Source: Undaria pinnatifida
Lineage: Eukaryota; Sar; Phaeophyceae; Laminariales; Alariaceae
Assembly (NCBI GenBank): GCA_012845835.1
Contig: JABAKD010000008.1
Location: 16,111,223-16,175,222, forward strand
Length of the DNA: 64,000 bases
Reading direction: 5' to 3'
Positions within the stretch are counted from its first letter, which is position 1. Each line of letters opens with the position of its first letter. The notes under the pieces were generated by a model. The model saw only the letters and a program-made list of their open reading frames with translations, was not told the origin of the DNA and ran no database searches. This document shows, piece by piece, positions 10,650-21,956 of this stretch. Made by a program: the position numbers and the translations under genes.

Positions 10650-12340
10650 GTTGTCGATCCCCCCCCCCCCCCCCCCCTTTCCCCCCGTTTTTGTCCTCCC
10701 TGTCTGGTGGAGAAGTGGAGGGTGTAATTTGTGGCTTATCGTGAGAGTACCACGGTGCAGCTGGCACCCGTTTTTGTTTTGGAGGAGTCCAGGGTATTGG
10801 TTGTCAATCCCCCCCCCCCCAACTTACAGGTAAAAGTTCGGCAACCTACTGCTCTGTTCAAAACGAAAAACGGAAAACAAGGAGTAGGCGAAAGGTGCTC
10901 CGGCGTCCCCTTTATTACAAGAAACGAACACGTACCCTCGATATATCTTAGTATGGAAAAACTGCTGGCGCCTCCATAGTGGAGGAAAGAGCACTTTCTA
11001 TTCGTACACTCAATAATCGCAGGCACTCCTATAAAAAATCAAGGAGGCAGCTTTACCGGGGTCCTTCAGCGACAACAGACAACAATACACACTCCATTCG
11101 TTTATGAGACTGCGAGGAAACCGAAGGGCGCAGGGGGGGGGTGTGGGGCGGCGCGGGTTGAAATCGTGCATGGTCGAAGTCGTATGACCATAAGACCCGC
11201 GGAGGGAAATGGTAGGGGAGGGGGGGCTACGTTTCTGACGATGGACAAACAACACCTTGCTCTAATATAAAAAAAGAAAACGGGGGCCAGCCGCACCGGG
11301 GTACTCTCACGAAAAAACAAAAAACTTACACCCTCCACTGCTTCATCTGACTGAAACGAAATAAGTGGAGTGGGGGCTTCGTTTCGGACGATCGACAACC
11401 AATACCCTGAATTGCTATATATAAAAAACAGGAGGGCAGCTGCACCGGCGTACTCTCACGATAAACCACAAAGTTACACACTCTACTGCTTGACCAGACT
11501 GGGGGAAAAAACCCGGGGGGAGAGGGGGGGGGGATTACAACCGATACCCCGGACTCCTCTCGAAAAAACGGGGGGGGGCGCCAGCTGCACCGTGCTACTA
11601 TCACGATAGACCGCAAAACTACACGCTCCACTGCTTGACCAGACATGGAGGAACAAAACGGGGTTAGGGGGGGGGGGGATCGGCAACCAATACCCTGGAC
11701 TCCTCTTCAAAAAAAAGGGGGGCGCCAGCTGCACCGTGCTACTATCACGGTAAACCACAAAATTACACCCACCACCGCTTGACCGGACTGGGAGGAAAAC
11801 AACGGGGGGGGGGGGGGGGACGACAACCAATACACTGGCTTCCTATTAATAAAAAAATGAGGGGGCGCCAGCTGCACCGTATTACTATCACGGTAAACAA
11901 CAAAATAAACACCCGTCACTGTTTGATCAGACGGGGAGAGAAAAAACGAGAGCGGGGGATGGGTTTGTTACGGACGATGGACAAATAACTCCCTCTACCT
12001 CGATTCAAACAAAAACGAAGGGGGCAATCTGCACCGTGGTACTCTCACGAAAAACCGCAAACTTACACCCTCCACCGCTTCGTCAGGCACGATTTACGAA
12101 ACAGAGAAGGGGGAGGTTCGTTTATGACGCTGGACGTCCAACACCCTGCACTCCTGTTCAGAAATAACAAAACGGTGGCCGGCTGCACCGGGGTACTCTC
12201 AAGATAAAACACACGATTCTTCTCATGATAATTTACAAACCAAGATAAGGGGGGGGTGGGGCTTTTGTTTCTGACCCTCGGCAAACAATAATAGCAGGGG
12301 GAGGGGAGGGGGGCATAGGCCGCTGTCTTCGAACTCACCA
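10650..12340. repeat. Degenerate ~146-bp satellite-like array with long G runs and an inverted unit
   Basis: The anchor CAGCTGCACCG...TACTxTCACG recurs at about 11287, 11435, 11581, 11725, 11868, 12025 and 12180 (spacing 143-157 bp), with a diverged unit near 11045. Each unit carries a run of 6-17 G and an ATACCCTGGACTCCT-like block. At 10650-10830 the same unit occurs in reverse complement (GAGAGTACCACGGTGCAGCTGG, then GGAGTCCAGGGTATTGG and a C run), so the array is inverted at its left end. Open frames through it are repeat artefacts. Confidence 0.8.
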
Positions 12341-12631
12341 CCTGGAATTAGAAAAACCACGCCGTCAGATATACGTTTCCAGTCCAAAAACCAAAGCCCC
12401 CTCCATCCGCCTCAGCATTAATAAGGCCATGCCATCAGACGTTCATCACCACGGTTGACACTCGTCCTTTTCCTGGCCCAACGCTAGCCTGTGACGACCA
12501 TTACGTCCATCTCCAATAGTTTATACTCCGGCACACTTCACATTCCCCACACGCTATTCCCATCCTCCTTGTACCGCACTATCGCCCCCGCCGTACATCG
12601 CTCGGATGCCGACAAACTCTCTACGTACGCA
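12341..12631. other. Spacer, nothing recognised
   Basis: No frame, repeat or RNA signal that I can support was seen here, apart from CCATGCCATCAGACGTTCATC resembling the preceding GCCGTCAGATATACGTTTCC. Confidence 0.4.
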
Positions 12632-13952
12632 TTATACAACGCGTAGTAATCTAGGCATTCCTGAGAAAATTCTCTTCGGGCGGAACTGTCTGTTGTAGGC
12701 TAAGAGCGAAGTGGTCGCCGCTCGTGTGGGAGTTTCGCCGCTTCGCCTGGGTGTGGCGGCTTTGCCTGCCGTTTGGACCGCACTCTTGCACGCAGGCGGC
12801 AGAACCCCGCCCGTCGCCAGTAGGATTCGCCCCTTTTCTGTCTCGTAGTCTTCTTCGGACGCGACCACGTTGGTTTGCTCATCTCGGCAGATGTTTTACA
12901 GGTGGAAAAGGGCGACGATAAGGTCAGTCCGGCCTGCGAACCCTACACTGAGAGGCCTCCACAGAATGCCCCACGTTGACACGAGGATACCGAACGACTG
13001 TTCGATCTTCACCCTCAGCTGGCTCAGGTAGAAGTTGAAGGAGTCCTGTTCCTTTGGCATGCTTTTCCCGGGGTACGGCGTGAGCAACTTGTCGCTGATT
13101 GGGTACGCCGCACCCTCGGTGATGTGGTACCCGTCTGGAGAGCGCATAGTTGCCTTTGCCACAAAACATCGGGTCCACGCCGACCAACCGTTCGCAGCCC
13201 CCGGAGCGATGATCGCGACGCTGCAGAAGCGATAACTGGCGTCACACGCCGCCTGTATATTAAAGCCGAATCCCGTCTTGCTGCCTGAGAAGTACGATAC
13301 GGTGTGGGAGGTGCTTTTTTCAGGCGGCGCTTTCATCTTGATCAACAGACCATATTTGGCAGACACAACATGGTCGAAGATTTCGTTAGTGCTCTTAGCC
13401 TGACATGTGGACGAACAAGAATAGGGCAGGGGAAGCGTTCTTCAGAAAAGGTCACATCAGGACGCCAGAACCAAGGTTCCTCACGAAGAAATAAGCAGGC
13501 CTGCCGTCGGAAAACAACTCTATTGACTTCACTCTCTCACGTACAGCTTGCCTAACTAAGCCATAGACTACTGCTACTGTGGCAGTTTGCTGTTGAAGTA
13601 CACGTACCTTCACCTCCAATCCCGCGGCAAACAATTGTCACTCTTCGTCTGTCTGCGGAACGAAGAACGGGCCGACTCCAGGGGTGTTGTTGATCGCGTC
13701 GACGACCTTCCCCGTGGTGGTGAAAACCGTAGACTGTGAAACGCCAAACCTCGGTGCGATACCCAGGTAGAAACCCCCCACCAGCATTCGCAGGCCCATC
13801 GCCAGCCGGATTTCCACCTCGATAGCTCCATGCTTCGCGCAACGCAGTCCTGGGTAGGAGCAGAAACGATAGAATGTTGGTGCCGCCTCGACCGAGCTCC
13901 AACCCCATCCGGTACAGCACCATTGCTCATCCCGCTGCCGTGCCTGCCGCAA
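12632..13952 (-). pseudogene. PIF/Harbinger-type (HARBI1-like, DDE_Tnp_4) transposase remnant
   Basis: Harbinger transposases cut and paste DNA transposons. Read from 13952 leftwards: a helix-turn-helix-like N-terminus (RLAMGLRMLVGG ... FGVSQSTVFTTTGKVVDAI), a poorly conserved middle in other frames (13452-13634), then the catalytic half in one frame from 13366. That half contains YFSGSKTGFGFNIQAACDA, VAIIAPGAANGW, EGAAYPISDKLLTPYPG and SFNFYLSQLRVKIEQSFGIL, ending FHL, stop, NICRDE. The Glu of RVKIEQ is kept. The Asp normally found in the PGxxxD motif reads Gly here, and the GD preceding AAYP reads EG, so catalysis is lost. At least two frameshifts and one stop are needed to follow it. No terminal inverted repeats were located, and no partner Myb-like gene is visible. 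Confidence 0.8.
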
Positions 13953-14092
13953 CGCACTCCTGCCTGCCGCAATGCACTACCCTTGCATTGCCTAACGCGA
14001 CTACTGCTGTTGCGGTGCGACTATATGTACGGACAGCTGCCACAACCCTAACAGATAGCTCCCTCTGTAAACCACGAAATATCCACCCACGT

Positions 14093-14760
14093 ACTCATAT
14101 ACCAGGTACCTGGTGCCGGTATCACGTACTCGTAGGTAGCACGTACTCGTAGTTGTTCTATGTGCCAGGATTTTGTGGAAGATCGATCTCACACCTGATC
14201 TTGTATTACTTTGCATATGTACAGGTGGTGTTTTGTTCATGAGTACACAACGCCTTGCAGCAGCACGAGTTGCCGTGCAACGTACCGGGCATACAAACTA
14301 TCATACACAGATGGGATGGTAGATGGGAGATGCTCCAAGCGAGAGCTGAGCCTTACAACGTAGCTGGGCTGCAAAGGGTACAGCCTTGGGATGCAAAGAC
14401 AAACTGCGTACTCATATACCAGGCACCTGGTGCCGGTATCATGTAGTCGAAGGTAGCACGTACTCGTAGTCGTACCATGTGCTCTATGGCGAGGATTTTG
14501 TGGAAAATCGATCTCGCAGCAGATAGTTTTTTACTTTGCTTATGTACAGGTGGTTTTTGTTCAAGAGTACTTAGCGCCTTGCGGCAGCACGAGTTGCCGT
14601 GCAACGTACCAGGCATACAAACTATCATATACAGATGATATGGTAGATGGGAGATGCTCCAAGCGAATGCTGAGCCTTACAACGTTGCTGGGCTGCAGAG
14701 GGTGCAGCCTTGAGATGCGAAGACAAACTTCAGTCTCATATACCAGGTTCCAGGGTACAT
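14093..14760. repeat. 317-bp tandem duplication, 2.1 copies
   Basis: ACTCATATACCAGG begins at 14093 and 14410, with a third start (TCTCATATACCAGG) near 14734. Shared blocks include GGTGCCGGTATCA, TTTGTGGAA-ATCGATCTC, TATGTACAGGTGGT, GCACGAGTTGCCGTGCAACG, ATGGGAGATGCTCCAAGCG and CTGAGCCTTACAACGT. The 5-bp motif TACTCGTA is frequent. Confidence 0.9.
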
Positions 14761-15744
14761 CACATGAAACTCACTTTCAAAGCGCTCGTTCTTTTGGATA
14801 AGCTGGACGAAGCAGGTCAGCGAGCTTCACGAAGCTCGCCTCGGGCATTCGAACAGTCCTGCGGAAGGCCTTGTGCCGACGTAAATCTTCTCTTCACTAT
14901 GGCAATATCATACGGTGCGGCTCGTAGATAGGCGCCCGTGTCTTGGGAGCATAGAGTGTAGCTCCTTCTGTCAGGAACATGCCGAACAAGACGAAGACAC
15001 CAGCGATAGCCTTCTGTTTCTGCGCTTTGTATCTGGATAGTTGGGAAGGCTGAATCGTTGTTTCGTCCGACTCGCATTTTCCGGAGGCCCAGGGGCCCCT
15101 TCCTTCCATCAGCCATAATGTTGGACCACCCTGGTCAACGTTTGAAGCTACCCTATGGTCCCAGCGTTGCGCTACGGCGCTTGTCGGAGCACTGCCTTCG
15201 AAATATGGAAATCGACGACATGATTTCCAAATTAGTAATGTTTAACTTTTCCATTCCTTTGAGTGCTGAAGAATTTGCTAACTTTAGACAGAACGCCTCC
15301 GAATTTTAAGACAAATTTCACAAATATAAAAAATAAGGAAAATGAGGAAAATTAGGACAAAAAAAAAGCTCTCCGTTATAATCATTTTCATGATAACGGC
15401 CTCTTATACGTGTGATATCAAACCGACATACACGATGTTTGCACCCATGTACGAGTACACCACACGTGTGTGCTCCCCGTTCGTGAAGGGTTTCAAGCGT
15501 CAAGCAATTTGACCTTCTCGTCAGAGTAGTACAGGTTTAAGCCTGCTAGATACCGGTTACAAGATCTGTCTCTGCTCGCAAGTCTGCAAAGGAGAAAAAA
15601 AAGAAAGCATGAAAAAGATACGAAATCTTCGAAACAATTTTTCTGGACCTATGACACCAAATCAATTTTTGGATCCTGTAGCTGAATGGCGGGAAACGTA
15701 ACGACGGTTAACTCTTGTTTTTATATAAATGATGATAACTCTAT
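14761..15744. other. Unassigned DNA before the copia element
   Basis: The minus frame 14897-15109 contains a hydrophobic stretch (KAIAGVFVLFGMFLTEGATL) and the plus frame 15058-15309 ends NFSIPLSAEEFANFRQN. I recognise neither. From 15300 the DNA is AT-rich and non-coding. Confidence 0.3.
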
Positions 15745-16013
15745 AGTTGGTTGTCCTTATGAATACGGTGGTTAGCATCTTTTTTATATGAGGGAGTTCC
15801 ACGTATTGATGAGGGGTTTATTTTTATGGTATAAGGGGAGAGTCAGCGGGAGGAGTGGAAGGTTATTTCGCCGAATGCTTCCTTGCATTAATCGCCACGA
15901 GCTGTGACTCGACATTTGGAAAAAAAAAAAATGGAGTTCTGTGTCACCGTCTTGAGTCGTCATCACGCCTTCCCGCGCAAGCTACGTGTGCACCTTTATG
16001 ATCTATACATACA
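15745..16013 (+). repeat. 5' LTR of the copia element
   Basis: It begins AGTTGGTTGTCC; the partner begins TGTTGG, so the terminal TG is mutated. It ends near ATCTATACATACA. Long matches with 21689-21956 include TATATGAGGGAGTTCCACG, TGTGTCACCGTCTTGAGTC and CATCACGCCTTCCCGCGC. An A12 run at about 15920 is absent from the 3' copy. Confidence 0.85.
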
Positions 16014-16084
16014 CTAGTGAGCCGGTTCATTTCTCTTGGTAGGCGCAGTCAAGACCAGCTTGTAGAGGTGGGAAAAAGCTAAAC

Positions 16085-17340
16085 ATGTCAGATCACCATG
16101 GTCAAAACATGGTGGCGAGCGTGTTAGCAGAGAGAGAGAGAGAAGAGAGATGAAACGCGATATCGAGGTCCTGCGACGGAACATAGAGGAGCAGAAGCTA
16201 CGCGTTGAAAGGGTCGCGCTGTACGCTGAGGTCGCTAGGGGGGGGAGCGGAGGAACAACACCGAGGGATTCTAGATCGTCTCCTGCTGTGCCAACATCTG
16301 AGCTGGCAGCCCAATCAGCCGCGTCGCAAATTTCTCTGTCTCGTCCTAATTGGTCTCAATTAAAACCCTCCGAGTTTGATAATATAGAGGGGCACTTTGG
16401 AATGTGGCGTAGCAAGTTCTAGGCGTTTTTGTCATCAGTTCGTCGCCTGTACGTCCTCAAGGCAACCGATAATCCTGTGATGGTAGGTGACATCCATGTG
16501 ATCCAGGAAGAATTGGAACAGAGACACACACCAAAGGAGATAATTGATGCGCGTGTGGTGTATGGATTGTTGATGGACTCAATGACTGGGAATGCCATAG
16601 CAGAATTCTGCATGCAGCAAGCCAAGTCGCGAAGTGGCGCTTGGCAGGAGCTAGATTACTATTGTATGCCGGGAATCCTAGCAGCAACGCACAGGCTGAA
16701 GAGAGAATATTAGGCAATACACATGGAGGAGGGAGAAGACCCCGTTGTGTTCCTCGGTAGTGTGGATATGGCGGCCGATGAATTGCCAATGCTTTGTTGT
16801 GGTAAAAATGTCGAAGAGGTACACTAACTTTCAGCATTATACACAATCCAAAGCAAATCGATTCTTTCTCGCCCGTCAATCCCTCGTTCCGAAATTGACG
16901 AGAATATTCGGAATGCATATGTGAACGATAAGTAGGAAACGGAGATGGTGACTAAGGCGTTGGGAGTAAAAGTGGGGGCGGATCCTCATGCTTTGTACGC
17001 CGGCGCTGTTCATCCTGCCGGTGCAGCAGGCACAGATTCAGGTAGTGAAGGGAGGAACAAGGGAGGGGGAAGGTACAGGCAGCAGCAGCAGCAGCAACAC
17101 GGCTACCCAAAGCAGACTTGTTGGGACAACTCTGGCCCAAATCCATTTTGGACGGGGGGTCAGGTTCCTGCAATGGGTTGGGTACCTACCAACCCACCGT
17201 TAGGGGATATGCCGCCGATGCCCCCGCCGCCGGTGGGAAATCCTACGGGCTGGGGTCCCCCATCGAACCGAGTACCACGTGGTCATAGGGGGTATGTTAC
17301 AGATGCCACAAGTCGGGTCACTACGTAGCGGAGTGCCCGA
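16085..17340 (+). pseudogene. Copia Gag with CCHC zinc knuckle, frameshifted
   Basis: Gag packages the element RNA into virus-like particles. An ATG at 16085 opens MSDHHGQNM, but the frame ends at a TGA directly after an (AG)n run at 16129-16149. The frame beginning at 16150 continues the protein with a coiled-coil-like Arg/Glu-rich start (KRDIEVLRRNIEEQKLRVER). A stop at 16420 interrupts SKF*AFLSSVRRLY. Homology continues to about 16830, followed by a Gln-rich and Pro/Gly-rich segment (16945-17270). At 17295-17336, in another frame, CYRCHKSGHYVAEC is a perfect CX2CX4HX4C knuckle. Microsatellite slippage in the (AG)n run is the likely cause of the first frameshift. Confidence 0.8.
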
Positions 17341-17640
17341 TTTCCCTGTGCACATATGAACGTGGCGGTCCCTCTTACAGCAAAACAATACCCCCACCCT
17401 ATGAACTCTGCTAGTTACTGGGTACATGAGACACCCGCTGGTAGTGATGGATACACCACAACGGTAGTTTCCCCACCACAGCCCTTTTCGAACACTTCCC
17501 ACGAGCAGATGTACGACGGTAGTTGTGCGCCTACGCTCAACCCACGTCTTCTTACCGCGCAGATTACATAAAAAAACAAGGACGGTCAAAGCGGTAACAG
17601 CGGTATTTTGGGGGAAATGGGAGAGAACAGTGGAAATCTG

Positions 17641-18776
17641 ATTTGGGGGCTACCTTTCATTTAACTGGTGACCCCGCCGGCATGGTAGGTTGTACTCTCC
17701 CCCTCCTGGTAGGAGTACTCTGGTAGTAGGCGACATGAGGTCGATGCAGGTGCTGTGTTTTGGAAAAATACCGATGATAATGCACTGCAAGCAAGACGAT
17801 ATTCAGGTTAAGCTCTTGGACGTAGCTTATGTACCAGGTGTTCAATTCAACCTGTTCTGGCTCCATGCCGTCATGCCGAAATGCTCCGTCTCGCTCGATG
17901 CTGAAGGAGTTCATATGTTGGATGGAGTTATGTCGCTCTTGCGTAGGGACGCTGGGTCTTTTGTAGAGGCCACTAGAGCAGTAGAGACCCCGATTGCTGT
18001 CGCCGTATTGGCCCCGGGAAGGATGAGAGGGATTGATATTAACGATCTACATGTTTCCCTTGCACATTCCCGCGCTGATACTCTCCGAGAATCGGCACGG
18101 CAGATGGGAATCAAAGTTTGCGGGGAGTTGGTTCCGTGTGCTGGGTGTTCCAAGGCGAACAGGAGGAGGATGGTGGTACCGTGGGCGACGGAGTGCCGTT
18201 CCACCAAAACTCTGGAGCGTCTCTTCGTGGATCGATCAGGGCAACAGCCTAGATCTGCCGGCGGTGCGGAGTACCTAATGATGATTGTCGATTACTACTC
18301 GCGGAAAGGATATCCGTATTTTTAAACGGCAGTGTGACGTCCCGGTGGCCTTCGCTGGTTTTCTGGCTTATATTTACGCCAGAGGTACCCCGTTCATCGT
18401 CGAGAGCATTCGATCGGATAACGGCACGGAATTTACTAAGCCGGCGCTCGTGGCGTTACTCGACAACCGTGAAATTCGCCGCGAGTACACGCCTGTCGAC
18501 TCCCCGAAGCACGATGGTGTGATTGAGCGTCGAATAGCTACGACGCTCGAGCTTACTATATCGTCCCGCCTGGAGGCTCCCCGTTTGTTTGGCGACGCGA
18601 AGATGCCGCCGATGCAGCCCTTATGCGCTGAAGCGTGTAAGTACGCCAGAGACGTGATCAACATAACGACAAGGGTCAGGGACAAGCCGGACATGCACTC
18701 GCCATACCGGAAGTTCCACGGGAGAATGCCGTTTGCGCGGCTCCTCCCGTTCCTGAGGCCGGGTTTCACCACGTAA
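17641..18776 (+). pseudogene. Copia protease, GAG-pre-integrase and integrase core
   Basis: At 17641 the frame reads DLGATFHLTGD, the aspartic-protease site with Leu in place of the usual Ser/Thr. LDVAYVPGVQFNL follows near 17815. From about 18035 LHVSLAHSRADTL and CAGCSKANRR give the HHCC-type pre-integrase finger. The integrase core starts with LERLFVDRSG (first Asp) and MMIVDYYSR at about 18290. A frameshift then moves reading to the 18285-18776 frame: IRSDNGTEFT (second Asp, about 18415) and SPKHDGVIERRIATTLE (catalytic Glu, about 18525). The D-D-E triad is thus present, although the protein is broken. Confidence 0.85.
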
Positions 18777-19614
18777 GGAGGACCCGAAAGTCGGAGCCCA
18801 AGGGGCAGGCGTGTTTCTACCTGAAAGGTGGAAACAACCACTTCGCAGATTGCTGCAAAATTCTGCTGATGTCTGGGCGTACGTCATACTCTCCCGACGT
18901 TACTTGGGAATACCCGAGGAAATCGGTTGTGGGGGTACTGCCTCCGGAGGAGAAGAGCTCTCCACCGCCACCGTCGCCGCCGCCGTCCCCGGGTACGCCG
19001 GAGCCTCTCGGAGAGGCCATAATGTATTCGAGCCACTGCCACCGTCCTCGCGGTTGCCGCCGCAACCGCCGTCACCACCGCCGCTGCCGCCGCCTCCGCC
19101 ACCGTCGCCGCCGTCACCGTTTCCGTCACCGTCGCCGTCATCGTCACCGCCGCTGACACCGCAACCGTCACCGCCCATGCCGTCGCCGCTGCCGCCGCCG
19201 TCGTCACCGCCGTTACCGTCACAACAGCCACTGCCGCCACAGCTTTTAAGGCGTGCTGCCCGAGAGCTGGGTAGTTACAACCCGGGCACGGAGGATGACG
19301 GTGTTCAGCGGGTCAGGACCAGGGGGGCGACAGTGCGACACAGAAAGGCTGAGGCGGGCCCGGGTAGTTACGATGTGCAGCTAAGCAGGATTAGGGGCGA
19401 GACTGCGCGGCAAAGAGAGACTGTGGGTCATGGGCTGCTGTCGTTAATGGCAGCAAGAGAAGGCATAGGTCACGTGCAGTTTCACCAAGCCCCGCCGCAC
19501 GATAGTCTTCCTCTTTTCACACGCCCGGTGAGCGAGCTTTCAACGCCAAACTCGCATACTGAAGCATGTGCGGATGAGTATTCGGCTGTTTGGAGGCAGG
19601 CGATGGAAAAGTAG
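18777..19614 (+). pseudogene. Copia integrase-RT linker with a proline/serine-rich expansion
   Basis: After the integrase core comes SYSPDVTWEYPRKSVVGVLP (about 18885-18945), resembling the usual copia post-integrase segment. About 290 bases (18960-19240) made of CCG/CCA/TCA triplets then encode long runs of PPSPPP and PSPSP in the frame 18811-19614. The other frames give Gly/Asp-rich or Ala/Val/Thr-rich shadows. The frame ends at 19614 just before RT homology. Confidence 0.7.
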
Positions 19615-21072
19615 TACCGTGGACTAACGAGCGCGGGAACGTTTGGGGAGATGTGGCAACCAGACGGGCTGAACGTCATCTCGGCGAAATGGGTGTTTGT
19701 CTGGAGGTCCATCCAGCATGGCTATGTGGTTCGAGCGAAGGCGAGACTGGTGGCGCGAGGTTTTAAGCAGAATGAATGTATTGTTTTTTTTTGGACTTTT
19801 GCCCCGACGCCTGCTGCGTCTTGGTTTCGTCTGTTGCGTGCTATTGCGTGTGTGTTTGGTTTGGATTTGTGTCATTTTGATGCCGAGTAAGCTTTCGCTC
19901 AGTTAAATCTGGACGAGGATGTTTTGATGCGACTACCCCGTGGTTGTCGTGAAATATCCGGTAAAATAGTCAGGTTAAATCGAAGTCTCTACGGCTTGAA
20001 AAAAGCATTGAGGCCGTGCCATAACCATCTTATCACCCACATGAAGACTCTTGGATTAGATCAGAGCCTAGCGGATGCCTGTGGCTTGCGATTAGTCGAG
20101 TCGGGCTCTGTTTTAATAGTAACAGTAGTGCATGTGGGTGATATTTTTCAATAGGACTTAAGGCTAGATGCGACCAGTTTTGTGAAGACCTTGACCGCCT
20201 TGGTCCGATCAACAATCTGGGCCAGTTGCGGTGGTATGCTGGTTATCGTTTTTCGAGAGATTGGGATGCTGGTACTTTGACGGTTTCGCAACACGCTTTC
20301 GCTGAAAATAATGCGGCGAGGTTTGACGTTAGTTCTGGGAGGAGTACCCCGTTTCGACTCGTCTGAAAATCGTGGAGTTCGACTAGTATTAACCTGTGGG
20401 TGATTGGCTTTTTCGTGAGTTGGTAGGATGCTTGATGTGGCTTGCGAACAAAACACTTCCGGATTATGCAAACGCTGTGAGAGCGGTAGCAAGGTACGAA
20501 AACCAGCCTACGGAAGTACACTGGAGAACAGCAATGGGTGTTTTAGAGTATGTCTTTTCTACAAGTGATTTTGGTATTACGTTTCAGAAGGAGAGTGGGC
20601 TTGAGCTGGTAAAGTTTGCAGATGCTGACTACGCCAGCAAAGCCGCAGACAGGAGGTCAATTTCAGGTGGAGCTTAATGTGTGTGGGCGCATGTGTGTGT
20701 TGTTTTTCGAGAACCCAGAAATGCGTGACACTCTCGACCACTGAGGCCGAGTAAGCAGCACTGGCAGACACCATTAAGCAGACGATGTTCTTGCGGTATG
20801 TTTGGAACATTATTTTTCCGAGGTTTAGTAAGTCGTTCATTACTGTTTTCGAGGACAACGAGGGAGCGAAGAACCTGGCACACAACCCTCACGTGTGCAC
20901 GTCGAACTCGAAACACATTGACGTACGACAACATTTTTTGCGGGAGCGTATTTTTAAGGGGGAGTTAGTTATTACTCATGTCGAGTCAGATGATCAGCAT
21001 GCAAAGGTCTTGACAAAGCCGCTCGACGACATGACTTTTTGCTATCACCGGGATTTTCTGATGAACATTTGA
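19615..21072 (+). pseudogene. Copia reverse transcriptase and RNase H, catalytic site lost
   Basis: RT copies element RNA into cDNA and RNase H removes the RNA strand. The frame 19651-19890 gives VISAKWVFVWRS ... KARLVARGFKQ ... GLDLCHFDAE, with a stop codon where motif A should continue (stop-AFAQLNLDEDV). At 19924 LMRLPRGCREISGKIVRLNR and SLYGLKKALRP follow. The YVDD box reads HVGD (about 20133), so the polymerase is dead. RNase H appears as VKFADADYASKAADRRSISG (about 20610-20670) and, after frameshifts, TVFEDNEGAKNLAHNP ... SKHIDVRQHFLRERI ... AKVLTKPLDD, ending with the stop at 21070-21072. This C-terminus is typical of copia Pol. Confidence 0.85.
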
Positions 21073-21237
21073 TGCGTTTTTCGGGTTGAGGATAGTTATA
21101 TCTTGATTTCAGAGAACATATTTTAATCGCCAGTTTTTCCGAGAGCTGTTTGGTTATTCCAAATTGGGTTTCTGAGTAGTGTCAAATGTCCTACCGCTCC
21201 GTGTGGTTCGTCGTGTAGCGTGCGGAGTACAACTAGA

Positions 21238-21405
21238 TCGGCTTTCTGTGGCTAATTTTGAGTTGGGGATAATCAGTGAGTTTATTTTAGTCATAAATCC
21301 CGAAGAAAAGGCCTTTTTCTGTGCCTATTTTCGTGTCGAGGATAGTCAGAGAGTTTATTTGAGCCATAAATCCTAAAGAAAAGGCCGTTTTCTGTGGCTA
21401 ATTTC
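21238..21405. repeat. About 70-bp direct repeats in the copia 3' untranslated region
   Basis: GAGTTTATTT...AGxCATAAATCC, GAAGAAAAGGCC and TTTTCTGTGxCTAATTTCG recur two to three times between 21238 and 21405. Confidence 0.8.
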
Positions 21406-21688
21406 GAGGATGGTGATATTTTCCTGGTATTTTGTTTCAAGAGTGCTTGATGTTTCCAGTGTAAGGCTGTTGTTATTTTGTTTGAGAATTTGAGGATTTG
21501 AGAGTGGTGATTTTCTTGAATGAACGAGTTGAGTTTTCATATTGCGTTTTTGGTTTTCGAGTTTTGGTCTGAGATTGATTTGCGTTGACTACGATATTGC
21601 GATATATCAACCCTAAGATGTCGTGCCTTGTCATACTTAGAGCAGGGGGGATAGCAGTATGCTCGCCGTGTATAATAAGAAGCGGGGA

Positions 21689-21956
21689 TGTTGGTTTTCC
21701 TTATAAACACGGCGGTTAGCATCCATTTTATATGAGGGAGTTCCACGTATTGATGACAGATTTATGTATATGGTGTAAGGGGACAGTCAGCGGGAAGAAT
21801 GAGAGGTTTATTTCGCCGATTGCTTACTTGCATGAATTGCCACGAGCTGGCACTCGACGGCTGGATAATATAAGAGTTTTGTGTCACCGTCTTGAGTCAT
21901 CATCACGCCTTCCCGCGCCAGCTACGCGTACACCTGGAGAGATCTATCAACATACA
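21689..21956 (+). repeat. 3' LTR of the copia element
   Basis: It begins TGTTGGTTTTCC and ends ATCTATCAACATACA. It is the homologue of 15745-16013. Confidence 0.85.

Larger units (their letters stand above)
15745..21956 (+). mobile_element. Degenerate Ty1/copia LTR retrotransposon
   Basis: Two ~269-bp LTRs (15745-16013 and 21689-21956) bracket 5.7 kb holding, in copia order, Gag with a CCHC knuckle, protease, GAG-pre-integrase finger, integrase, a proline-rich spacer, reverse transcriptase and RNase H. Integrase before RT identifies Ty1/copia rather than gypsy. Numerous stops and frameshifts show it is inactive. No matching target-site duplication is visible: the left flank is TCTAT and the right flank TTTAC. 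One flank may therefore have been rearranged. Confidence 0.9.

Noticed and set aside
10650-12340. Regularly spaced repeats as a CRISPR array
   Set aside because: Units are degenerate along their full length with no constant-repeat/variable-spacer pattern, and the DNA is eukaryotic.
18884-19240. Ala/Val/Thr-rich and Gly/Asp-rich minus-strand frames as a structural protein
   Set aside because: They are antisense shadows of the CCG/CCA/TCA expansion in the copia linker.
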